A stretch of 48,161 nt of DNA from an uncultured Bacilli bacterium. Lineage in GTDB: Bacteria; Bacillota_I; Bacilli_A; RF39; UBA660. The notes under the pieces were generated by a model. That model was given only the letters and a program-made list of their open reading frames with translations, did not search any database and had not been told where the DNA came from. Of the stretch, positions 32,859 to 39,601 are shown one piece after another; the stretch's first letter is position 1; the number at the start of each line of letters is the position of its first letter. The translations under genes and the position numbers were made by a program. The stretch spans positions 1-48,161 of the forward strand of contig CALVTC010000003.1 in assembly GCA_944359885.1 (NCBI GenBank). Reading direction: 5' to 3'.

Positions 32859-35165
32859 ATGGATAAGGAAAAACTGGCAGTTTTGGTTTTAAATGATGTA
32901 GTAGTCTTTCCAAATAACGAAGTTAGAATTGAGTATAGTGATTCTTTTGAAAAAGCAAGTATTGAGTATGCAGATTCAACACAGGATAAATATTTAGTCA
33001 TTGTTAATCCTTTGGATTTAAATTATGTAGAAGATGTTACTTCTTTACCTAGTTATGGTATTTTGGGGCAACTTAAGTTAAAGCTTACGGTTCCTAATGG
33101 GAAGACTAGAGTCGTTATTCAAGGAATTCGAAGAGTAGAAGTTTCTAATTATTTTTATCAGGATGGTTTTTATCAAGCTAATGTTTCTGATGTAGTTATT
33201 TCTTCTAGTCGAGATGATAAGAATTATTTTACGCTTTTAATGAAGTCTTTAGATAAATATATTGAAAAAGCTCCTTATATGAGTAATGCCGTTATTAGTC
33301 AATTAGATACTGTTGAGACTTTGGATGAACTTTGTGATTTGATTGGTTCGTTCTTACCTTTTGATTATTCTAAAAAGAAACAGTATGTTTTAACAATATC
33401 TCCTGTTGAAAGAGCTCATATGATTATTGAAGATATTCATGAAGAATTAAAATTTTTAGAATTAGAAAGAAAAATAGAAAATGAAGTAGAGCAGGAAATA
33501 GAAGAAAGTCAGAAAGAGTATTTTTTAAGAGAAAAACTTAGAGCTATAAAAAGAGAACTTGGTGATATTAATAGTAAAGAAGATGAGGTTGAAAAGTTAA
33601 AAAGGCGTCTTTCTAAATTAAAATGTAATCATAAAGTAAAAGAAAAAATTAGTAGTGAAATTTCTAGGTATGAGGCAATTAGTAGCCATTCTCCAGAACT
33701 TGGAATGATTCGAGATTATTTAGATTGGATGTTTCATTTGCCTTGGAATGTTTATACTAAAGATACAAAAGATTTGTTGCGTGTTGAGTCTATTTTAAAT
33801 AGTAGTCATCATGCTTTAGAAGAAGTGAAATCTCGTATTTTGGAGTATTTGGCAGTGAAACAGAATACAAACAATTTACGTAGTCCTATTATTTGCTTGG
33901 TTGGCCCTCCAGGAGTTGGAAAAACTTCTCTTGCATTAAGTATTGCTGATAGTTTAGGACGTAAGGTTGCGAAGATTAGTGTCGGTGGAATCAACGATGA
34001 AGCTGAAATTGTTGGGCATCGCCGTACGTATGTAGGTGCTAATCCTGGTCGTATTATTCAGGGGATTCGTAAAGCTGGAACTGCTAATCCTGTATTTATT
34101 ATTGATGAAATCGATAAAATGACGAAAGATATTAAGGGTGATCCAGCTAGTAGTTTATTAGAAGTATTAGATCCAGAACAAAACAGTAAATTTTCTGATC
34201 ATTATATTGAAGAAGAATTTGATTTGTCGAAAGTTTTATTTATTGCTACTGCAAATTATATTGATCAGATTCCTTATGAGTTACGTGACCGTTTAGAAAT
34301 TATTGAACTTAGTAGTTATACAGAATATGAAAAGTTAGATATTGCTAAAAATCATTTGATTCCTAGAGCTTTAGAAGAACATGGATTAACTTCCTTACAA
34401 ATTCAGTTGGATGATGATGCTATTATGGCGATGATTCGTTATTATACGAAAGAAGCAGGAGTTCGTGAATTAGATCGTGTTATAGCTTCTTTATTTCGAA
34501 AAATTGTAAAGAAAGTATTATTGGAAAAAGAACAGGTTTTTTATCATATTAGGCAAGAGGATTTGGAAAAGTTCTTGGGGAAGAAAAAATATAGTTATGA
34601 AAAGACAGGAGAGAAAAGTGCAATTGGTGTTGTAAATGGTATGGCTTATACTGTCTTTGGAGGGGATATTTTACCGATTGAAGTAACTATGTTCCCTGGT
34701 AAGGGTGAACTTATTCTTACTGGTTCTCTGGGTGAAGTTATGCAAGAGTCCTGCCAGATTGCGTTTAGTTATATTAAAGCAAATGCTAAGGATTTTTCTA
34801 TTCCTTTTGAGGTTTTATCTCAAAATGATATTCATATTCATTTTCCAGAAGGTGCGGTTGGAAAAGATGGTCCATCTGCGGGTATTGCGATTACTACTGC
34901 TTTAATTAGTTTGTTTAAAAATCAGGCTATTGAAAATAATATTTCTATGACTGGTGAAATTACTTTACGTGGTCGTGTTCTTCCTATTGGTGGTTTGCGA
35001 GAAAAAGTAATCGGTTCTCATCGTGCAGGTATTCGAAAAATCTTTTTACCTACGGAAAACAGGGATGATTTGGAGAAAATTCCAGAAGAAGTAAAAGATG
35101 ATATTACTTTTATCTTCGTTGATAATTATTTTGATATTTATCGACAGTTATTTGAAGGGGTGTAG
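32859..35165 (+). CDS. lon: ATP-dependent protease Lon
   Basis: Cytoplasmic AAA+ serine protease for damaged and regulatory proteins. N-terminal LAN domain (about 4-195), coiled-coil linker, AAA+ domain with Walker A GPPGVGKTS (349-357) and Walker B VFIIDEIDKM, and the protease domain with the Ser673-Lys716 dyad (GPSAG and GGLREKVIG), spaced 43 residues as in E. coli Lon. Length (768) is normal for LonA. TTTGGAGGTGG precedes the ATG. An unrecognised gene starts 5 bases after its stop and is probably co-transcribed. Confidence 0.97.
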   Translation: MDKEKLAVLVLNDVVVFPNNEVRIEYSDSFEKASIEYADSTQDKYLVIVNPLDLNYVEDVTSLPSYGILGQLKLKLTVPNGKTRVVIQGIRRVEVSNYFYQDGFYQANVSDVVISSSRDDKNYFTLLMKSLDKYIEKAPYMSNAVISQLDTVETLDELCDLIGSFLPFDYSKKKQYVLTISPVERAHMIIEDIHEELKFLELERKIENEVEQEIEESQKEYFLREKLRAIKRELGDINSKEDEVEKLKRRLSKLKCNHKVKEKISSEISRYEAISSHSPELGMIRDYLDWMFHLPWNVYTKDTKDLLRVESILNSSHHALEEVKSRILEYLAVKQNTNNLRSPIICLVGPPGVGKTSLALSIADSLGRKVAKISVGGINDEAEIVGHRRTYVGANPGRIIQGIRKAGTANPVFIIDEIDKMTKDIKGDPASSLLEVLDPEQNSKFSDHYIEEEFDLSKVLFIATANYIDQIPYELRDRLEIIELSSYTEYEKLDIAKNHLIPRALEEHGLTSLQIQLDDDAIMAMIRYYTKEAGVRELDRVIASLFRKIVKKVLLEKEQVFYHIRQEDLEKFLGKKKYSYEKTGEKSAIGVVNGMAYTVFGGDILPIEVTMFPGKGELILTGSLGEVMQESCQIAFSYIKANAKDFSIPFEVLSQNDIHIHFPEGAVGKDGPSAGIAITTALISLFKNQAIENNISMTGEITLRGRVLPIGGLREKVIGSHRAGIRKIFLPTENRDDLEKIPEEVKDDITFIFVDNYFDIYRQLFEGV

Positions 35166-35169
35166 TTTT

Positions 35170-35829
35170 ATGTTATCAGATAAAGATGAAAAAATTGTTA
35201 TTCGCTGGTTAGAGGAAATGGTTTTAAAAAATGCCTTGGTCGTTGAATCTAATGAGGCATTATGTGAAAATGCTGATGATTTTGAGTATTATCAGTATTT
35301 TATACAGATTTGTTTTCATCTGTTAAATGATGATTCTGCATTCTTTTTGTTAGATTCCTCTTTTTCTTCTAAAGTTTTAGATGTAATTGATAGACATCGT
35401 TTCTCTTTTAGTGATATGGATTCTTCTTGCTTTGAAAGGTCTAATGATATTATTGCAAAGATTAATCAATTATCTCATCTAAGTCCTGATGATAAAAGTT
35501 CTTTGCTACTTAATTATGCTCTTAAGCAATATGAATATAGGTTAGGTTCTTTTTCGCTAAAAGATCTTATTACTGTAAATGCAAATGATTATCTTATTTA
35601 TTCGGGTATGGAAAGTGGGCTACAGTTTTTTTCTGATGAAGAAACGCTTTCTAGTTTGAGTTATTTTGCTAGTACGTGTCCTGAATGTTATTATGACAAT
35701 ATATTTTATTCTAATGCGATTCAGTTTATAGAAGAGTTTTGTGATGTTCCATTTTATAAAAAAAGAGGTGTTTCTTATAAAATGGCAACGAATGTTAAGA
35801 AGAAATTACAAAAAGTTAGAGGAGCTTGA
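35170..35829 (+). CDS. Unknown soluble protein downstream of lon
   Basis: A 219-residue acidic protein without signal peptide or membrane segment. It is Ser/Asp/Phe-rich, with many Leu-spaced helices and no motif that I recognise. ATG 35170 is preferred: AAGGGG lies about 10 bases upstream inside the end of lon, while the longer frame would overlap lon by 68 bases. In many Firmicutes a GTPase gene (ysxC) follows lon; this is not one. A terminator overlaps its stop codon. Confidence 0.7.
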   Translation: MLSDKDEKIVIRWLEEMVLKNALVVESNEALCENADDFEYYQYFIQICFHLLNDDSAFFLLDSSFSSKVLDVIDRHRFSFSDMDSSCFERSNDIIAKINQLSHLSPDDKSSLLLNYALKQYEYRLGSFSLKDLITVNANDYLIYSGMESGLQFFSDEETLSSLSYFASTCPECYYDNIFYSNAIQFIEEFCDVPFYKKRGVSYKMATNVKKKLQKVRGA

Positions 35830-35842
35830 TAGCTCTTTTTTT
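35822..35842 (+). terminator. Terminator of the lon operon
   Basis: GAGCT (35822-35826), loop TGAT and AGCTC (35831-35835), followed by seven T residues; the stop TGA (35827-35829) lies in the loop. Confidence 0.75.
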
Positions 35843-35869
35843 CATATTCTATTTTTTTGTTCATATAAT
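35842..35869 (+). promoter_or_regulatory. Sigma-E-like sporulation promoter ahead of the coat genes
   Basis: TCATATT (35842-35848) fits the B. subtilis sigma-E -35 pattern KMATATT, and CATATAAT (35862-35869) is one mismatch from the -10 pattern CATACANT. The spacer is 13 bases, slightly short. SpoVID of B. subtilis is sigma-E-controlled, which fits. Confidence 0.45.
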
Positions 35870-35886
35870 CTGTTAGGAGGGATTAG

Positions 35887-36666
35887 ATGCAAAAAGTTAT
35901 TTCTTTTGATAAAACATTAGAATTTAAAACAATGGTTGGTGAGGTTACTTCTATTTCTTTGGATCCGAAATTAGATTTTTCTGATGATAGCAGCATTTCT
36001 GGTGAATTGGTAATATCTGGAAAATATAAATTGACTGCAGCGTCTCGATTAGAAGAAGATTTTTTATTTCATTTGCCAATAGAAATTGTGTTAACGGAAA
36101 GTCTAGAACCGGAAACTAGAAAGGTTGCTATTGATGATTTTCGTTACGAGGTTATGGAAGATGATACTTTAAATTGCCACATTGATTTATTGGTAGAAGG
36201 TGTTGAGAAGATTGATATTAGTGAGGAGGATGTGGAACTTGAAGATAAGACGGAGGATGTTAGAGTAAATATTTCCAATGAAGATGATGAAGTTGTAGAA
36301 TATGGTGCTTTAAAAGATGATGCAGTTGAAGAGGAAAAAAAAGAAGATAATAAAATAGAGGAAAAAATTAAATCAGTTGCAGATACAAATGTTGTTCGTG
36401 ATGATGTTTTAGAAAAAGTGGAAAAATCTTCTGCAGAAGTTACTTCTGATGATGATAATCATCATGATGTTGGTTCTTTATTTTCATCTTTTAAAGATAG
36501 TGATGAAACTTTTGCTACATATTCTATTTATATTGTTAGGCAAAATGATACGGTTGAAGCAATTATGGAGAAGTATCAAGTTAGTCGAGAAGAGTTAGAA
36601 AGTTATAATGATTTAACGAATTTAACTATAGGTTCTAAGGTTATTATTCCTACACATCATGAATAA
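35887..36666 (+). CDS. spoVID: SpoVID-like spore coat morphogen with C-terminal LysM
   Basis: A 259-residue protein with the three-part layout of SpoVID: an N-terminal beta-rich domain (about 1-115, SGELVISGKYKLTA), an acidic low-complexity middle (about 115-205) and a LysM domain at the end (about 211-257, YIVRQNDTVEAIMEKYQVS and IGSKVIIP). SpoVID binds the forespore surface and drives coat encasement. It is shorter than B. subtilis SpoVID, mostly in the middle. AGGAGG precedes the ATG. The next gene overlaps by 8 bases and corresponds to ysxE, which follows spoVID in Bacillus. Confidence 0.82.
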   Translation: MQKVISFDKTLEFKTMVGEVTSISLDPKLDFSDDSSISGELVISGKYKLTAASRLEEDFLFHLPIEIVLTESLEPETRKVAIDDFRYEVMEDDTLNCHIDLLVEGVEKIDISEEDVELEDKTEDVRVNISNEDDEVVEYGALKDDAVEEEKKEDNKIEEKIKSVADTNVVRDDVLEKVEKSSAEVTSDDDNHHDVGSLFSSFKDSDETFATYSIYIVRQNDTVEAIMEKYQVSREELESYNDLTNLTIGSKVIIPTHHE

Positions 36667-37546
36667 ATCGGATATTTGTAAGTACTCCTATATTGATGGA
36701 GATAGAGTTATTGAAACTGAGAAGGGAAAGTTTTTTATTACTCCAAGATGTAATAATAAGTCGGATATGTTTCGATATTTGGAGCAGAAGGATTTTCCTT
36801 TCTTTTTACCTATGGAGAATTCAGATCGAGAACCGTATGAAGTTTATTCTTATGTAGAAGATGATATGAATTTTGACGATAAGGCAATTGATTTGGTTCA
36901 TATTTTAAGTTTATTACATATAAAAACAACTACTTATCAAGAAGTAGTTATGGATTCTGTTAAGGAATTGTATGAGGGTATTTCAGCAGAAATAGAAAGT
37001 TTAGAAAAGTATTATCACGAATTACAAGATGAAATGGAAACTCATGTTTATATGGCACCTGATGAGTATCTTTTTTTACGAAATATTAGTATTCTTTATG
37101 AAAACTTACATCGCAGTAGAGAATATTTAGAATCGTGGTATCAGTTAAAGAAAGATGCTACAAGAGAAAGAGTTGTCTTTTTACATATGCAACCTTCTCT
37201 TGCAACATTCATTGATCGAAAGACTCCTTATTTTGTTCATTGGGATTTATCTCGTAAAGGGTATGTTGTTTATGATTTTTTGTATTTTTATAAAAAGGAT
37301 TATATAGCGGTGGAAATGGAGTCTTTATTTCAAATTTATCAAAGTAAATATCGATTTACACGAGATGAAGAGTATTTGTTTTTTTGCTTAGTTTTATTAG
37401 ATGAAAAAATAACTTTTGATTTAGGGTGCTATGAAAATATTATTTTTATTCAAAAAAAATTTTTTTATGCTTTTAAGGCTCGAGAATTTGTGTTAAAACA
37501 AAATCATGAAAATGAGGAAACAAATCAAACCAAATTCGATCAATAG
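36659..37546 (+). CDS. YsxE/CotS-like spore coat protein (kinase-like fold)
   Basis: A 295-residue soluble protein. Position directly after spoVID with an 8-base overlap, the LVHILSLLHIKTT helix and the later FVHWDLSRKGYVVYDF segment (resembling the H-x-D-x-x-x-x-N/G-x-x-x-D region of aminoglycoside-kinase-like proteins) match CotS/YsxE family coat proteins. The catalytic-type motif is only partly conserved, so it may be a pseudokinase. The 3' end overlaps a convergent minus-strand gene by 54 bases. Confidence 0.7.
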   Translation: MNKSDICKYSYIDGDRVIETEKGKFFITPRCNNKSDMFRYLEQKDFPFFLPMENSDREPYEVYSYVEDDMNFDDKAIDLVHILSLLHIKTTTYQEVVMDSVKELYEGISAEIESLEKYYHELQDEMETHVYMAPDEYLFLRNISILYENLHRSREYLESWYQLKKDATRERVVFLHMQPSLATFIDRKTPYFVHWDLSRKGYVVYDFLYFYKKDYIAVEMESLFQIYQSKYRFTRDEEYLFFCLVLLDEKITFDLGCYENIIFIQKKFFYAFKAREFVLKQNHENEETNQTKFDQ

Positions 37547-37705
37547 AATGATTGCGTTTAATCTAGTTGTAATGAAAATTAGAAGAATAATTTGGTAAAA
37601 GATAATAATTAAAGTTGCGATGATTCCAAGAAGATAGAAAATACTATTTCTTCTTTTTTGTTTACAATAGTTGCAGCGACAGAATAAGTTGTGTTTTGTT
37701 TTCAT
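37493..37705 (-). CDS. Small Cys-motif membrane protein
   Basis: A 70-residue protein with N-terminal CRCNYC and two hydrophobic helices (about 20-44 and 48-69). On the minus strand AGGTGATATT lies directly before the ATG, a good ribosome site. The gene converges on and overlaps the YsxE-like gene by 54 bases and is divergent from the Fur-family gene. I do not recognise the family. Confidence 0.6.
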   Translation of the reverse strand: MKTKHNLFCRCNYCKQKRRNSIFYLLGIIATLIIIFYQIILLIFITTRLNAIILLIEFGLICFLIFMILF

Positions 37706-37756
37706 AATATCACCTAGTATAGTTTATGATGCTTTTTTATTTATGTTATTTTTTGA

Positions 37757-37785
37757 TTGACATGGATAATCGATTTTATTATAAT
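37757..37785 (+). promoter_or_regulatory. Consensus promoter of the Fur/PerR-family gene
   Basis: TTGACA (37757-37762), a 17-base spacer and TATAAT (37780-37785), a perfect sigma-A promoter. The operator at 37791-37805 covers the expected transcription start. Confidence 0.85.
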
Positions 37786-37790
37786 ATTAT

Positions 37791-37805
37791 TGATAATTAT
37801 TATCA
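37791..37805. promoter_or_regulatory. Perfect Fur-type 7-1-7 operator
   Basis: TGATAATTATTATCA is a perfect inverted repeat and equals the B. subtilis Fur box TGATAATnATTATCA. It lies on the start site of the regulator's own promoter, so repression of its own gene by the product is expected. Confidence 0.85.
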
Positions 37806-37818
37806 TTAAGGGAGACTT

Positions 37819-38196
37819 ATGAATACACGAAATACAAAACAAAAAGAAATTATTTTTGAGGTTTTGTGCAAAATGAAATCTCATCCTACGATTTTAGAAC
37901 TTTATGAGGCGGTGCACGCTAAAGATTCTTCTATTGGACAAGCTACGATTTATCGTAATGTGTCTAAACTGATGGAAGAAAATATGGTTCGTAAAGTTTT
38001 GACGAGTGATGGAGTTCTTCATTATGATGCTAACTGTAATAATCATTGTCATTTTCGATGCAAGAAATGTCAAAAAGTATTTGATGTATTTGATGTGGAT
38101 ACCCAGAAGTTATTGGATGTGATGAAGACAAACTCTTCTTTCGAGTCGGATGATGTTTATGTTTTATTTGAAGGTATTTGTAGTCGTTGTCGTTAG
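37819..38196 (+). CDS. Fur-family metalloregulator, PerR-like
   Basis: A 125-residue Fur-superfamily repressor. A winged helix (about 8-62, containing QATIYRNVSKLMEEN) is followed by the dimer domain with a structural zinc site of four Cys (C81, C84, C121, C124). Residues aligning with the regulatory metal site of B. subtilis PerR are H22, D70, H76, H78 and D89; Asp at the last place is the PerR feature, where Fur has Glu. The neighbouring rubrerythrin gene also suggests peroxide sensing, while the operator is Fur-like. AAGGGAG precedes the ATG. Confidence 0.9.
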   Translation: MNTRNTKQKEIIFEVLCKMKSHPTILELYEAVHAKDSSIGQATIYRNVSKLMEENMVRKVLTSDGVLHYDANCNNHCHFRCKKCQKVFDVFDVDTQKLLDVMKTNSSFESDDVYVLFEGICSRCR

Positions 38197-38225
38197 ACTC
38201 TTAGTTAATAATTATAATGGAAATG

Positions 38226-38254
38226 TTGCGATACTTTGTTATTTGTGATATGCT
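38226..38254 (+). promoter_or_regulatory. Promoter of rubrerythrin
   Basis: TTGCGA (38226-38231), a 17-base spacer and TATGCT (38249-38254). A palindrome lies 13 bases downstream. Confidence 0.45.
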
Positions 38255-38266
38255 ACAAGTGATAAG

Positions 38267-38288
38267 TATTAAAGAACATTCTTTAATA
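38267..38288. promoter_or_regulatory. 22-bp perfect palindrome, candidate operator
   Basis: TATTAAAGAA, a CA centre and TTCTTTAATA form a perfect palindrome with 10-bp arms between the rubrerythrin promoter and its ribosome site. It does not match the Fur box nearby. It could bind a repressor or fold in the leader RNA. Confidence 0.55.
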
Positions 38289-38315
38289 TGATTTAGAAGA
38301 AAGAAGGTAAATGAA

Positions 38316-38858
38316 ATGGAATTAAAAGGAAGTAAAACTGAACAAAATTTGATGACTGCTTTTGCAGGAGAAAGTCAAGCTAGAAATAAGTATACTTTTT
38401 ATGCTAGTAAGGCTCGTAAAGATGGTTATGAACAATTGGCTGCTATTTTTGAAGAGACTGCTAATAATGAAAAAGAACATGCTAAATTATGGTTTAAAGA
38501 ATTACATGGTGGAGATATTCCTGAAACTACTGCTAACTTAGAAGATGCTGCAGCTGGTGAAAATTATGAGTGGACTGATATGTATAAAAACTTTGCAGAA
38601 ACTGCAAGAGAAGAAGGATTCACAAGACTTGCTGTATTATTTGAAAAAGTTGGTGAGATTGAAAAAGAACATGAAAAAAGATATTTAACATTACTTCATA
38701 ATATTAAAGATGACAGAGTATTTAAAAAAGATGGCGACAAGATTTGGGTATGTCGTAACTGTGGTTATGTTTATACTGGTAAAGAAGCACTTGCTGTTTG
38801 CCCTGTTTGTGCTCATCCACAAAGTTTTATGGAAGTTAAAGCAGATAATTATGAATAA
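38316..38858 (+). CDS. rbr: Rubrerythrin
   Basis: Non-heme di-iron peroxidase of anaerobes that reduces hydrogen peroxide. The ferritin-like domain (about 1-140) carries the diiron ligands in [19 protein letters not shown] and [11 protein letters not shown]; the C-terminal rubredoxin domain has CRNCGYVY and CPVCAHPQ. Length (180) is typical. GAAGAAAGAAGG precedes the ATG. The adjacent PerR-like regulator suggests peroxide-responsive control. A terminator follows. Confidence 0.96.
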   Translation: MELKGSKTEQNLMTAFAGESQARNKYTFYASKARKDGYEQLAAIFEETANNEKEHAKLWFKELHGGDIPETTANLEDAAAGENYEWTDMYKNFAETAREEGFTRLAVLFEKVGEIEKEHEKRYLTLLHNIKDDRVFKKDGDKIWVCRNCGYVYTGKEALAVCPVCAHPQSFMEVKADNYE

Positions 38859-38862
38859 AAAG

Positions 38863-38887
38863 ATGGCCTTCATGGCTGTTTTTTTAT
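38863..38887 (+). terminator. Terminator after rubrerythrin
   Basis: ATGGCC (38863-38868), loop TTCAT and GGCTGT (38874-38879) pair with two G-U pairs, followed by a T run that is also the start of repeat copy 2. Confidence 0.6.
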
Positions 38888-39094
38888 ATATAAGGAAAGT
38901 GCGTTTAGAAGCATCTAAAACAAAAATGATATTAATATAATTTAGTATCACGACAAAAAGAATAAAGCAAAAACTTTAAATTTTAAGTTGTTCCATAGTA
39001 GAACCACAGTAGGGGAATTCCATTTTAGGAATGTCATTCTTTTTAATAAATTTTAAAAATCCAATCTGTTCATTAACAATAAATTCAGGAGCAG
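38878..39094. repeat. Dispersed repeat, copy 2
   Basis: Matches 201-413 over about 210 bases. It has the same hairpin region, the same zinc-ribbon coding end on the minus strand, and no 5-base gap. At 39095 the similarity to copy 1 ends and similarity to the IS200/IS605-like left end at 44238 begins, so the two elements abut here. Confidence 0.75.
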
Positions 39095-39110
39095 AAATGC
39101 AAATTTTAAA
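38976..39110 (-). pseudogene. Zinc-ribbon small protein relic, copy 2
   Basis: An open minus-strand frame includes APEFIVNEQIGFLKFIKKND and then KMEFPYCGSTMEQLKI before the stop at 38976-38978. Compared with copy 1 the last CxxC is degraded (FPYC for CPYC) and the first CxxC pair is absent, because the sequence upstream has been replaced by IS-related DNA. Confidence 0.5.
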
Positions 39111-39241
39111 ACTTGGTAAAAAATAGTTTGTGTGAATAAATGTATTGTATGATATTTGTATTTGGAGAGAATATTATGTATAGATTTTACTGTTTTCGCA
39201 TGTATTCTACAATTAGTCGGTCTAAATTGATCCAACTATAG
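39095..39241 (+). mobile_element. IS200/IS605-like left-end remnant with tnpB start
   Basis: The segment AAATGCAAATTTTAAAACTT and what follows resembles 44238-44316, and ends in a ribosome site and ATG 39176. The frame reads MYRFYCFRMYSTISRSKLIQ and stops, like the start of TnpB at 44316 (MFRAYHFRMYLTTN). Only 21 codons remain, so it is a dead fragment. Confidence 0.55.
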
Positions 39242-39248
39242 TATTTTA

Positions 39249-39545
39249 TTATATAATAGTATAAGTTCTTAGATGATATAGATAGGAAAATGTTCCGGCG
39301 AAGATAATCATACTGTTGATTAGTCTGCGTTCTTGAATATTTGATATCGTTTGCTCTGTAATGTAGATACATAATAATATTATTATTGTGATTGTCCATC
39401 CTAATTTTTGTATTGCTTTTTCTTGGGAAGCAGGGTATTGATTACGTAGTTTATTTCCATAGCTAGTAAAGATTGCTATTAGTCCGATACTAATAATGGC
39501 CCAGGAAAGGAAAAGTTCTTTATCTTTTGTTAGGTTGTTTCTCAT
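39249..39545 (-). CDS. Small membrane protein
   Basis: A 98-residue protein with three hydrophobic segments (about 12-28, 48-66 and 74-92) separated by Lys/Arg-rich loops, a composition expected of a real membrane protein. No ribosome site is seen before the ATG on the minus strand, so the start is uncertain. I do not recognise it. It is divergent from the U32 gene. Confidence 0.45.
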   Translation of the reverse strand: MRNNLTKDKELFLSWAIISIGLIAIFTSYGNKLRNQYPASQEKAIQKLGWTITIIILLCIYITEQTISNIQERRLINSMIIFAGTFSYLYHLRTYTII

Positions 39546-39601
39546 AGTTTAGTATATGTCGAAATTAGTATTTTTTATGATATAATATTTTTGGTGATTT
39601 T

